Shown one piece after another: positions 32,150-39,431 of a stretch of DNA of 64,000 nucleotides (its first letter is position 1; the number at the start of each line of letters is the position of its first letter). Below the pieces are notes generated by a model. That model had not been told where the DNA came from. It did no database searches and was given only the letters and a program-made list of their open reading frames with translations. The DNA is taken from positions 665,574 through 729,573 of the forward strand of contig JAQTOU010000002.1 in NCBI GenBank assembly GCA_028713125.1. Reading direction: 5' to 3'. The translations under genes and the position numbers were made by a program. Origin of the DNA: Elusimicrobiales bacterium. Its GTDB lineage: Bacteria; Elusimicrobiota; Elusimicrobia; Elusimicrobiales; UBA9959.

Positions 32150-33022
32150 TTACTGCTGCCTGGGGTCGAGCACGTCGCGGAAGGCGTCGCCGAGCAGGTT
32201 CCAGGCCAGCACGAAAAAGAAGATCGCTCCGCCGGGGATCAGCAGGGTATGCCAGTAGGCGAAGGGGCTGCCGGCGGCGCCGAGGATCCAGTTGCGCGAC
32301 ATGGCCACCAGCTGGCCCCAGTCGGCATAGCCCGCCGGGGCGCCGAGCCCGAGGAAGCTCAGGGCGGCGGCGGTGAGGACCACGCTGCCTATGTCCAGGC
32401 TGGCCACCACCACCACCGGGTAGATGGAGTTGGGAAGTATATGCCGCGTGAAGATCCAGAAGTCCCCCGCCCCCATCAGGCGGGAGGCCGTGACATAATC
32501 CTGCTTTTTAACCGTAAGGATGTCGCCGCGGAAAAGGCGGGCGTAAGCCGGCCAGGAGACCGCGGCGATAGCGAAGATGACCTTCTCTATCCCCGGCCCC
32601 AGCATTGCCACGATGACCACTGCCAGGACTATCCCCGGGAAGGCCAGGATTATATCGGTAAGGCGCATCGCCCCTTCGTCCGCCCAGCCGCCGTAGTAGC
32701 CGGCCAGCCCGCCGATAATAAGCCCGGCGGCAAGGGCGACGAAGATGACTGCCGCGCCGATCTTGAAAGCCGTGCGCGCTCCCCAGACCACGCCGTAGAA
32801 CAGGTCGTACTGGGATTCCGTGGTTCCGAAAATTTTCCCCGCCGAAGGCTTCTGCGGCTCAGAGGAGTAGCCCGACTGCGGCATCTGGTAAGGGTCCGAG
32901 CCCTGCGGCTTCGCGATAAAGGGCGCCAACAGGGCCAGCAGCAGGAAAGCGGCGATAAGGCCCAGCCCGAAGATGGAGGCTTTGCTTTTCTTGAATCTTT
33001 TTATGGTTCTCGCGTCGAACAT
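32150..33022 (-). CDS. oppC: oligopeptide/dipeptide ABC transporter permease, OppC/DppC type
   Basis: 290 residues with an N-terminal helix (IFGLGLIAAFLLLALLAPFI), a periplasmic stretch and five more helices. The family segment DIILAFPGIVLAVVIVAMLG and the EAA-like loop (ASRLMGAGDFWIFTRHILPN) mark the DppC/OppC branch. It would pair with the OppB-type permease encoded 9 bases upstream in an inner-membrane importer. The matching ATPases (OppD/OppF types) are encoded ~8 kb away at 41.5-43.5 kb, and no substrate-binding protein is in the window. Substrate cannot be decided; peptides or nickel complexes are usual. Confidence 0.9.
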   Translation of the reverse strand: MFDARTIKRFKKSKASIFGLGLIAAFLLLALLAPFIAKPQGSDPYQMPQSGYSSEPQKPSAGKIFGTTESQYDLFYGVVWGARTAFKIGAAVIFVALAAGLIIGGLAGYYGGWADEGAMRLTDIILAFPGIVLAVVIVAMLGPGIEKVIFAIAAVSWPAYARLFRGDILTVKKQDYVTASRLMGAGDFWIFTRHILPNSIYPVVVVASLDIGSVVLTAAALSFLGLGAPAGYADWGQLVAMSRNWILGAAGSPFAYWHTLLIPGGAIFFFVLAWNLLGDAFRDVLDPRQQ

Positions 33023-33031
33023 AGGTATTTC

Positions 33032-34066
33032 TTACTCGCCGTACCGTATCCTCGGGTCCATGACCGCGTAGAGCACGTCGGAGATGGTGTTCGCCATTAC
33101 GAAGAGCAGCGCGCTCATGAGCGAAAAGCCCATCACCCCGGCCAGGTCCAGCTGCTGCGCAGCCTTCACGCCCCAGCGCCCTATGCCGGGAAAATCGAAA
33201 ACCGTTTCCGTTATCACCACGCCGCCAAGCAGCCTGACGAACTGCAGGCTGACCAGCGTTATCACCGGGATCATGGCGTTGCGCCGCACGTGGTTGGCGA
33301 TGACGTAGCTTTCCTTAAGGCCCTTGGCGCGCGCCGTGCGCACATAGTCCTTGTTGAGCTCCTCGAGCATCGAGGTGCGCGTTATGCGGATCAGCATGGC
33401 CACGCTGCCGAAGCAGAGCACCGAGGCCGGCAGGATCAGGTGTTTTACGGCGTCCCAGAAAACAGCGGGTTTGAAATTCAGGAGCGAGTCCACCGTAAGG
33501 AGGCCGGTGTAACTTTTGAAAGCGTCCGAATGGATCAGCATGTCGGTCTCGAAGGAATACCTGCCCGGGCCCAGCACGCCCAGCCAGCCGTAAAAGAACA
33601 TCAGCGCCAGCAGGCCGAAAACGAAGGTGGGCAGCGAATAGCCGGTGATGGCCAGCAGCCGGGTCAGCTGGTCCGGCCATTTGTCCTTTTTAACGGCGGA
33701 GATCGTACCCAGCCGGGTTCCGATGAAGAAGATGGGGATGATGGCGAAGATCGTCAGTTCCAGGGTCGCGCTGAGGTAGGTCTTGATAGCGTCTGTGACC
33801 TTCATCCTGGCCGTCTCGGAATAGCCGAGGTCGCCTTTCAGCAGGTTGCCCAGCCAGGAACCGTAGCGCACCACCAGCGGCGCGTCCAGTTTGTGCTCCT
33901 TTATAAGTTCGCGCATCAGCTCCGGGGTGAGCTCGCGCTGGTCCTGCAGGTAGATGGAAGCGCGCATCTCCGGCGGGAGCAGGCCGGTGAGCGAGAAGAG
34001 CAGGAACGTGACGCCCAGCGCTACCAGCGGAAGCATCAGGGCCCTTTTAAGGAGGAACTTACGCAT
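33032..34066 (-). CDS. oppB: oligopeptide/dipeptide ABC transporter permease, OppB/DppB type
   Basis: 344 residues. It begins with the family N-terminus (FLLKRALMLPLVALGVTFLL), has six helices and the EAA loop (DYVRTARAKGLKESYVIANH), and ends near the conserved DVLYAVMDPRIRYGE. The start codon overlaps the stop of the HD-GYP gene by one base (TGATG), so translation is coupled. It forms the membrane pore with the OppC-type protein. Linking a c-di-GMP-type regulator gene and transporter permeases in one operon is unusual but may just reflect gene packing. Confidence 0.9.
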   Translation of the reverse strand: MRKFLLKRALMLPLVALGVTFLLFSLTGLLPPEMRASIYLQDQRELTPELMRELIKEHKLDAPLVVRYGSWLGNLLKGDLGYSETARMKVTDAIKTYLSATLELTIFAIIPIFFIGTRLGTISAVKKDKWPDQLTRLLAITGYSLPTFVFGLLALMFFYGWLGVLGPGRYSFETDMLIHSDAFKSYTGLLTVDSLLNFKPAVFWDAVKHLILPASVLCFGSVAMLIRITRTSMLEELNKDYVRTARAKGLKESYVIANHVRRNAMIPVITLVSLQFVRLLGGVVITETVFDFPGIGRWGVKAAQQLDLAGVMGFSLMSALLFVMANTISDVLYAVMDPRIRYGE

Positions 34067-35064
34067 CAGCCTTCCGCCTTTTCGCCGTCCCGCATCTTCC
34101 GGTAAAGCTCGTCGAAACGCGGCGTCAGCTTGATAAAGGCCGCCATGACTTCCGGGTCGAAGTGCTCCGGCTTCATCCGGTCGTCGCCCTTCGTGATTAT
34201 GCCCACCGCCCCGTCATGGTCGTAGTTCGGCTTGTAGACTCGCGAGTTGCGCAGCGCGTCGTAGCAGTCGCAGATGGCCGTGATCCGCGCCTCTAAAGGG
34301 ATCTCCGTCCCCCTGAGACCCTTCGGGTAGCCGGTGCCGTCCCAGCGCTCATGGTGGCAGAGCGCTATGCGCCTGCCGAATTCCAGGTGGGGATGGTCGC
34401 CGATTATCAGCGCCCCGAAGGTGGTGTGCTTCTTCATCTCCTCCATTTCCTCCGGCGTAAGGCGGCCGGCTTTCTTGAGGATATGGCTGGGGATATGTAC
34501 CTTGCCCACGTCGTGCAGCGTGGCCTGGCTGCGGATCAGCTCGGTGAATTTCTCGCTTTGGTTCAGCTCGCGCGCCATCAGGCCGGCGTATTCCCCCACC
34601 CTCATGATGTGGTTGCCTGTGTCGATGTCGTTGGCCTCGGCGGCGCGGGCCAGGGCCAGGATAAGGTATTCGAACGCGTCTTCGTATTCGGCCGAGCGCA
34701 GGATGTTGCCTACTCTCAGGAGCATCTCGGCCTGGTCGAAGGGCTTGGAGAGGAACTCCTCCGCCCCGGCCTCCATGCCTTTCATCTTGTTCTCTTTCGA
34801 GTCCAGCGAGGTGATCATGATCACCGGGATATGGGAGAGCTGCGGGTCGGATTTTATCTTTTTGCAGAGCTCGTGCCCGTTCATGACGGGCATGTTGATG
34901 TCCAGCAGCACCAGGTCCACCGGTTTTTCGGCCAGCACCGCCAGGGCCTCGCGGCCGTTAAGGGCGGTCAGGGTTTCATAGCCGTGCGGGCGCAGCAGCG
35001 CCTCCAGCAGGTCCAGGTTGAAATCTTCGTCGTCCACGCAGAGTATGCGGTGTGAGCGTTTCAT
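34066..35064 (-). CDS. response regulator with HD-GYP output domain
   Basis: 332 residues. The N-terminal receiver has DDED in the acidic pocket, acceptor Asp55 (LLDINMPVMNG) and Lys in LSKPFDQ. The C-terminal HD-GYP domain (~135-325) carries HD at 184-185 (LHDVGKVHIP), HHERWDGTGYPKGLRG, and DCYDALR. HD-GYP proteins hydrolyse cyclic di-GMP to pGpG or GMP, usually lowering adhesion and raising motility. The metal-binding residues and the GYP motif are all present, so activity is likely. The kinase is not adjacent. It overlaps the OppB-type permease gene downstream. A role in controlling surface attachment would fit the adhesin-like operon nearby but is inferred. Confidence 0.92.
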   Translation of the reverse strand: MKRSHRILCVDDEDFNLDLLEALLRPHGYETLTALNGREALAVLAEKPVDLVLLDINMPVMNGHELCKKIKSDPQLSHIPVIMITSLDSKENKMKGMEAGAEEFLSKPFDQAEMLLRVGNILRSAEYEDAFEYLILALARAAEANDIDTGNHIMRVGEYAGLMARELNQSEKFTELIRSQATLHDVGKVHIPSHILKKAGRLTPEEMEEMKKHTTFGALIIGDHPHLEFGRRIALCHHERWDGTGYPKGLRGTEIPLEARITAICDCYDALRNSRVYKPNYDHDGAVGIITKGDDRMKPEHFDPEVMAAFIKLTPRFDELYRKMRDGEKAEG

Positions 35065-35083
35065 GTTTTAGTGCCTGATCCCG

Positions 35084-35665
35084 TCAACTAAGGGCTTTTT
35101 TGCAGGTGAAAAGGTTATGGGAGGAGCCAAGCTCCATGCATGCCGGCTCGGTAAAGCCGGCTTTTTTCAGGAGCACCTGCATTTCGTCCTCGGACAGCCT
35201 CTCTTTCAGCGGCGGGCCCTTAGGCGTCTCTTTCTTTACCCATTCAATAATGGCCAGCCGCGCGCCGGGCTTAAGGCCGGTCCCGACGGCGGCCAGGAAA
35301 GCTTTCTTGTCCTCCACTTCATGGAGGGTATCGGAGATGAAGGCCATCGTGGCGTCGGCCTCCGGCAGCTTCAGCTTTCCCTGGGGCGTCTGCAGCGTGT
35401 GGATGTTGAAAATGCCGAGCGAAGCCACCCTGGACCTGATCTCGGCCAGCATCACGCCTGAAGCGTCGACGGCGTAGACGAGGCCCTTCGGGCCGACCAT
35501 CCGGGCCGCTGGCAGCGAGAAATAGCCTGTGCCGCAGCCGATGTCGAGAAAAACATCTCCCGGCTTTATCCCGGCTTTGACGAGGGTTTCTTCGGGCGGC
35601 ATCTCCGCCCTGCGCTCCGGGCTGTCCAGTTTCGCTCTATCTTCAGGGTCGAATATATGTGCCAT
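35084..35665 (-). CDS. class I SAM-dependent methyltransferase
   Basis: 193 residues. Motif I is clear (VFLDIGCGTGYFSLPAARMV), followed by the acidic end of strand 2 (VYAVDASGVML) and the post-motif strand (ATMAFISDTLHEVEDK). This is the Methyltransf_11/UbiE-like fold. The N-terminal LDSPERRAEMPPEETL segment is common in small methyltransferases of this group with unknown substrates. It is 19 bases upstream of the HD-GYP gene and likely co-transcribed. A Cys near the end (CMELGSSHNLFTCKK) is of unknown importance. The substrate cannot be named. Confidence 0.85.
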   Translation of the reverse strand: MAHIFDPEDRAKLDSPERRAEMPPEETLVKAGIKPGDVFLDIGCGTGYFSLPAARMVGPKGLVYAVDASGVMLAEIRSRVASLGIFNIHTLQTPQGKLKLPEADATMAFISDTLHEVEDKKAFLAAVGTGLKPGARLAIIEWVKKETPKGPPLKERLSEDEMQVLLKKAGFTEPACMELGSSHNLFTCKKALS

Positions 35666-35746
35666 AGATTTCAGTGATTTCCTGCACGGCGCGCCGCGAA
35701 GGCCGGTCCGCTCTTCCTCTAAAGCTTCGCTGGTTCCTGGCCGTCT

Positions 35747-36916
35747 TTAATTCCTGGTATCCCCGGCTTTGGTCCAGCCGGCTATCACTTTCAGAGTGAG
35801 GCGGGCGCAGCCGAAGAAGTCTTTGAGGTCCAGGTACTCGTGAGTGGTGTGGACATCGCGCATGCCGGTGGATAAGATCGGGGCTTTTATGCCGTGGCCG
35901 TAAAGGATGTTCCCGTCGGTGCCGCCGCCGGAGGCGGAGGGTTTCATCTTGAGGCCTTCTTCGCGCATGGCCGCGGCTATCAGGTGGAGGACGGGGTTTG
36001 TTTTGTCTATGCGCAGGTTGGGGAATTTGTTCTCTATAAGAAATTCGTAGCGCGGGGTTATGACTTTTCCGTCGGCCATGATCCTTATTTTCTTGACGGC
36101 TTTTTTCAGGCAGTCCTCCATGTGCTTGGTCTGCTTCCTGAGCTTGGCGGGGTCGTGGCTGCGGGCTTCTCCGGAGAGCTCCACCAGGGGAGGCACGATG
36201 TTGATGGCGTTGCCGCCAGAGATGAAGCCGATATTGGCGGTGGTCTGGGAGTCTATGCGGCCCAGCTTCATGCCGGCTATGGCGCTCGAAACCACTTTTA
36301 TGGCGGAGATCCCTTTCTCGGGGGCTACGCCGGAGTGAGCGGCGGCGCCGTAAACTTTTATCTCCATGCTGTCGGCGGCGGGGGCGCTGGTGATCACGTT
36401 CTCCAGGCCCTGCTCATTGTCGAAAATGAGGCCGTAGCGGGAGCGGAGCCTCGAGTAATTCAGGTACTTGGCGCCCATAAGGGCCATCTCTTCGCTGATG
36501 GTGAAGACGGCTTCTATGGGAGGATGCGGTATCTTGTTCTCGTCGAGCGTCTTTATGACTTCAAGGATTATGGCTATGCCGGCCTTGCAGTCGGCGCCGA
36601 GTATGGTGGTCCCGTCCGAGGTGATGCGGTCCCTGGTGACGTGGGGATGGACATTGTCGGCGGGGCCTACGGTGTCCATGTGGGCGGAGAGCAGGAAGGG
36701 TTCGCCGGGGGCGGTGCCGGGGAAGCGGGCTATGAGATTGCCGGTTTCTCCTCCTATCTTGCGCCCGGCGTCGTCGATGTCAACTTCGGCGCCCATGAAT
36801 TTCAGGAGTATGGAGAGGCGGCGCGCGATGGCGCCCTCTTTGCCGGAGAGGGAGGTTATCTTCGCGAGGTCGCAGAACAGCTGCACCATCCGCTTTTCGT
36901 TTATTGCCGGTGTCAT
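35747..36916 (-). CDS. M20-family metallopeptidase, PepT-like
   Basis: 389 residues. Zinc-binding motifs of the M20 family are visible: LLSAHMDTVGP (His, Asp), LGADCKAGIAI (bridging Asp), ISEEMALMGAK (Glu-Glu) and a late His (GHGIKAPILSTGMRDVHT). The pattern is closest to the peptidase T-like branch of cytoplasmic tripeptidases; an amidohydrolase of the same family is the alternative. It would complete the breakdown of imported peptides, which fits the Opp-type transporter genes on both sides. The region just before the ATG (TAATAG six bases upstream) contains a possible -10 box, so the mRNA may be nearly leaderless. Confidence 0.88.
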   Translation of the reverse strand: MTPAINEKRMVQLFCDLAKITSLSGKEGAIARRLSILLKFMGAEVDIDDAGRKIGGETGNLIARFPGTAPGEPFLLSAHMDTVGPADNVHPHVTRDRITSDGTTILGADCKAGIAIILEVIKTLDENKIPHPPIEAVFTISEEMALMGAKYLNYSRLRSRYGLIFDNEQGLENVITSAPAADSMEIKVYGAAAHSGVAPEKGISAIKVVSSAIAGMKLGRIDSQTTANIGFISGGNAINIVPPLVELSGEARSHDPAKLRKQTKHMEDCLKKAVKKIRIMADGKVITPRYEFLIENKFPNLRIDKTNPVLHLIAAAMREEGLKMKPSASGGGTDGNILYGHGIKAPILSTGMRDVHTTHEYLDLKDFFGCARLTLKVIAGWTKAGDTRN

Positions 36917-36986
36917 ATGTCTATTATTTAAATTTTAAAGCGCGTTTACAATGAATATTCCACCTAGTCCCGCGCGGCGCCGTATT

Positions 36987-37538
36987 TTACCAGTTGCGGC
37001 TGCTGTAGGAGATGTTCTGGTAGGCGGGGTTTTCAATGAGGCTGTTCACGTAGGTTATGAGGCGGGTATCGGCTTTTATTTCCAGGAGGACTTCGGACTG
37101 GACCTTGAGGCAGTCCTGTTCCGCGGTCTTGCCGGTCCAGGCTTCGGCGGGGACCTTGCCGTTGCCGGCGGCCCTGGCTTTGTGGTAGAGCAGGGAGTGG
37201 CAGCCGTCGTGGGCGATGGTTCCTGCGTACCAGGCCGCGCCGTGGTTCCAGGTGGCGCTGCCGACCTGGTAAACCGGTTTCGCGGTCCAGGCCACCATGC
37301 CGCTGCGCGTGGATTCTTCTATGACCGCTATGTAGGGAGATACGGTAGTGAAAGTCGTGGAGCCCTCGAGCAGGGCGAGGGCTTCTTTTGTTTTTGCCGT
37401 AAAGACGGGGCCGCCGCGTATCTCCAGGCGCTTTACCGCGGCGCGCTGAGCTTTTGCCCGGGTATCGGGTTTATCGCCGGCATGGGCGCCGGAAGTCAGG
37501 AGAGCTGCCAGCAGCAGGACAAAGGTCGGCTTAAGCAT
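36987..37538 (-). CDS. secreted protein with HDGCH motif, possible metalloprotease-like
   Basis: 183 residues from the ATG at 37,538, which directly precedes a signal peptide (PTFVLLLAALLTSGAHA). No family recognised. The central part reads WYAGTIAHDGCHSLLYHKA, with three histidines in an H-x3-H-x5-H spacing, and is followed ~30 residues later by a helix with acidic residues (EQDCLKVQSEVLLEI). This layout recalls zinc peptidases of the HExxH/HxxxH type, but the Glu after the first His is Asp, so activity is uncertain. Two cysteines could form a disulfide in the periplasm. It is divergent from the PAP2 gene with 81 bases between them. Confidence 0.6.
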   Translation of the reverse strand: MLKPTFVLLLAALLTSGAHAGDKPDTRAKAQRAAVKRLEIRGGPVFTAKTKEALALLEGSTTFTTVSPYIAVIEESTRSGMVAWTAKPVYQVGSATWNHGAAWYAGTIAHDGCHSLLYHKARAAGNGKVPAEAWTGKTAEQDCLKVQSEVLLEIKADTRLITYVNSLIENPAYQNISYSSRNW

Positions 37539-37544
37539 GCTGAA

Positions 37545-37550
37545 AGTGTA
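37545..37550 (-). promoter_or_regulatory. -10 box directly before the HDGCH gene
   Basis: TACACT on the minus strand ends 6 bases before the ATG at 37,538, the spacing expected if transcription starts at the start codon. No good -35 box is visible. Confidence 0.4.
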
Positions 37551-37607
37551 CAAGATTAAGGGTTATTTCAGAAAACGGCCCCGGGCAAAGACCGGCATAG
37601 GATTTAG

Positions 37608-37613
37608 TACAAT
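37608..37613 (+). promoter_or_regulatory. -10 box directly before the PAP2 gene
   Basis: TACAAT ends 6 bases before the ATG at 37,620, so the RNA would start at or next to the A of the start codon. No Shine-Dalgarno is present and no clear -35 box is seen. Confidence 0.4.
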
Positions 37614-37619
37614 TGAGCT

Positions 37620-38327
37620 ATGAACGTCTGGAAAAAACAATCGTTACTCATCTTCGCGGCGCTCGCGCTCGGGGCTTGCGCCCATAACCAGCCCGAGCTC
37701 ACCGGGCAGCAGCCGGCTCAGCAGGCTTACTATGTAAACGCCGAGCCTTTTAAAAGCGCGCAGTTCAGCCCGCCCCCCGTTCCCGGTTCTATGCAGCAGG
37801 AGGCCGATATCGCGGCAGTGCTCTCCTGGCAGAACAAGCGCACCGAGGCCGACTGCGCGAAGTCGCGGCGAACCTCGGAAGAGACCTACGATTCTTTCTG
37901 GGCGGGCAAAAGCCCCTTTCCAGAGCCCCTGCCCGCCGAAGTTAAGAACTTCTTCGAGCGGCTGGCCTCTGACCTGGGGAAAGCCGACAGGAACATGAAA
38001 GAGCGCTACCGGCGCCCCCGCCCCTTTATGGCTTATCCCGAAGCCAAGCCCTGCATTAAAAAACCCGAGAGCTTCTCCTATCCCAGCGGGCACGCTCTTT
38101 ATTCGAGGCTGTTCGCCAGCGTGCTGGCCGACATCGTTCCGGACCGCCGCTCCGAATTCTTCGCGAAAGCGGACGAGATAGCCCGGGACCGCGTCATCGG
38201 CGGCGTGCATTACCCGGCCGACATAACGGCAGGCAAGGCCTTCGCCGATATCTACCACGACGAACTCCTCAAGTCCGAGGCCTACCGCAAAGACATAGAA
38301 AAAATGAAGGCCCTGCTGCTTAAATAG
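37620..38327 (+). CDS. PAP2-superfamily phosphatase, class A acid phosphatase type
   Basis: 235 residues. The N-terminus has a hydrophobic segment ending in LGACAHN, a possible lipobox, so the protein is probably a periplasmic lipoprotein. The three PAP2 motifs are present: K-x6-RP (KERYRRPRPF), PSGH (FSYPSGHALYSR) and R-x5-H-x3-D (RDRVIGGVHYPAD), giving the catalytic histidines. This arrangement matches non-specific acid phosphatases more than membrane-embedded lipid phosphatases. It may release phosphate from organic esters in the periplasm. It stands alone on the plus strand, with a divergent neighbour and a bidirectional terminator after it. Confidence 0.88.
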   Translation: MNVWKKQSLLIFAALALGACAHNQPELTGQQPAQQAYYVNAEPFKSAQFSPPPVPGSMQQEADIAAVLSWQNKRTEADCAKSRRTSEETYDSFWAGKSPFPEPLPAEVKNFFERLASDLGKADRNMKERYRRPRPFMAYPEAKPCIKKPESFSYPSGHALYSRLFASVLADIVPDRRSEFFAKADEIARDRVIGGVHYPADITAGKAFADIYHDELLKSEAYRKDIEKMKALLLK

Positions 38328-38348
38328 AGGCCGCGCCTCAGGAGCGAC

Positions 38349-38380
38349 AAAAAACCGGGGGCTTTTGCCCCCGGTTTTTT
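38349..38380. terminator. bidirectional rho-independent terminator
   Basis: CCGGGGGC, loop TTTT, GCCCCCGG, then TTTTTT; AAAAAA precedes the stem, so it also works for the minus strand. It lies between the convergent PAP2 and CorA-like genes. Confidence 0.92.
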
Positions 38381-38396
38381 GTTCCGCTCCCGCGCT

Positions 38397-39416
38397 TTAT
38401 TCGTTCTTCGATTTAAGCTTCGCGTCCATGCGGCGAAGCACGGCGTAGGTCAAGGCGCCTATGACGGCCATCCCCAGGCCGAAGGCAGGGTAGGAAATTT
38501 TCCAGTTGGCCGGGCCGGTCATCATGCTCCATTCCGACATCCCGCCTATCCCGGCCAGGAGCGTCAGCGGCATGAAAATAGTGGTTATGAAGGTCAGGCG
38601 CCTGACGGTGGTATTGGTCCGGTTGGCGATAAGGCTCATCCGGTTGTTCACCATCGATAGGTACATCTCGGTGAGGCTCAGGATAACCTCCCTGTAGATC
38701 TCCGCCTCCTCGTAATATTTCGTGATGTGGTCGTAGCTGTCCCTGAAGTGGTAAACGGCTTTTTCCCCCACAAAAGACGAGTCGCGGCGGCAGAGCTTTA
38801 TCAGGATCTCCCTTTCGTAGAAAAGGCTCTTCCTCATGAGGAGGATGTTCTTCCTCAGGTGGACCAGCCGCGACATGCGGAAGCCGGAGAGGTCGGTGAC
38901 GATGCTTTCCTCTGTCTCGTCCACTTCGGCTTCCAGCGCGCAGATCGCTTTGTGCTTGCCGTCTATCACCTGGTTCATCAGGGCGTGCAGCAGGAAATCG
39001 GGGCCCTGCCCCAGGGTCCGGGGCTCCAGTTTGAAAACGGCTTCGATGTCGGTGTCGTTCCAGTGCTCGGCTTTGCCGCGGCCTCCGACGGACACCAGGA
39101 AATTCTTGCCCAGGATAAAGTCTATCTCCCCGGTAATGAGGACGCCGTCCTTGTACGAGTAGGAGTTGATCAGCACGAAGGTGCTTTTCTCGAAGTTGTC
39201 TATCTTCGGGACCTGGTCCTCGTCAAGGCAATCCTTGACGGACAGAGCGTGCACTCCCAGCAGTTCAACGAGGGGTTTAAGATCTTCGGGCGAAGGGTTC
39301 CTGAAGTCCAGCCAGGCGTAACCGCCGCCCGGCGCGCTGCGCGCGGCCTCCGTGACCGACGGCTCGGGCAGCCTTTCTCCGGCGGGGCTGATACGGTAGA
39401 ACCTGTAGTTTGACAT
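38397..39416 (-). CDS. CorA-family metal transporter with GMS in place of GMN
   Basis: 339 residues. A long cytoplasmic domain (1-275), a long stalk helix and two C-terminal membrane helices (~278-300 FITTIFMPLTLLAGIGG and ~310-330 PAFGLGMAVIGALTYAVL) give the CorA fold. The loop after helix 1 reads GGMSEWSMM, whereas magnesium-selective CorA has GMN; the bases are clear (ATG TCG). CorA proteins form pentameric channels for Mg2+ (or Co2+, Ni2+), and the Asn of GMN contributes to selectivity. The variant may have a different preference. It follows the RNase R gene by 15 bases and ends at the shared terminator. Confidence 0.87.
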   Translation of the reverse strand: MSNYRFYRISPAGERLPEPSVTEAARSAPGGGYAWLDFRNPSPEDLKPLVELLGVHALSVKDCLDEDQVPKIDNFEKSTFVLINSYSYKDGVLITGEIDFILGKNFLVSVGGRGKAEHWNDTDIEAVFKLEPRTLGQGPDFLLHALMNQVIDGKHKAICALEAEVDETEESIVTDLSGFRMSRLVHLRKNILLMRKSLFYEREILIKLCRRDSSFVGEKAVYHFRDSYDHITKYYEEAEIYREVILSLTEMYLSMVNNRMSLIANRTNTTVRRLTFITTIFMPLTLLAGIGGMSEWSMMTGPANWKISYPAFGLGMAVIGALTYAVLRRMDAKLKSKNE

Positions 39417-39431
39417 GCTGTTCCCGGCGCG

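Noticed and set aside
31661..34105. Long plus-strand open frame (over 800 codons) across the regulator and permease genes
   Set aside because: It is antisense to well-recognised genes, its translation is low-complexity His/Arg/Gly-rich, and it arises from GC-rich codon bias on the other strand.
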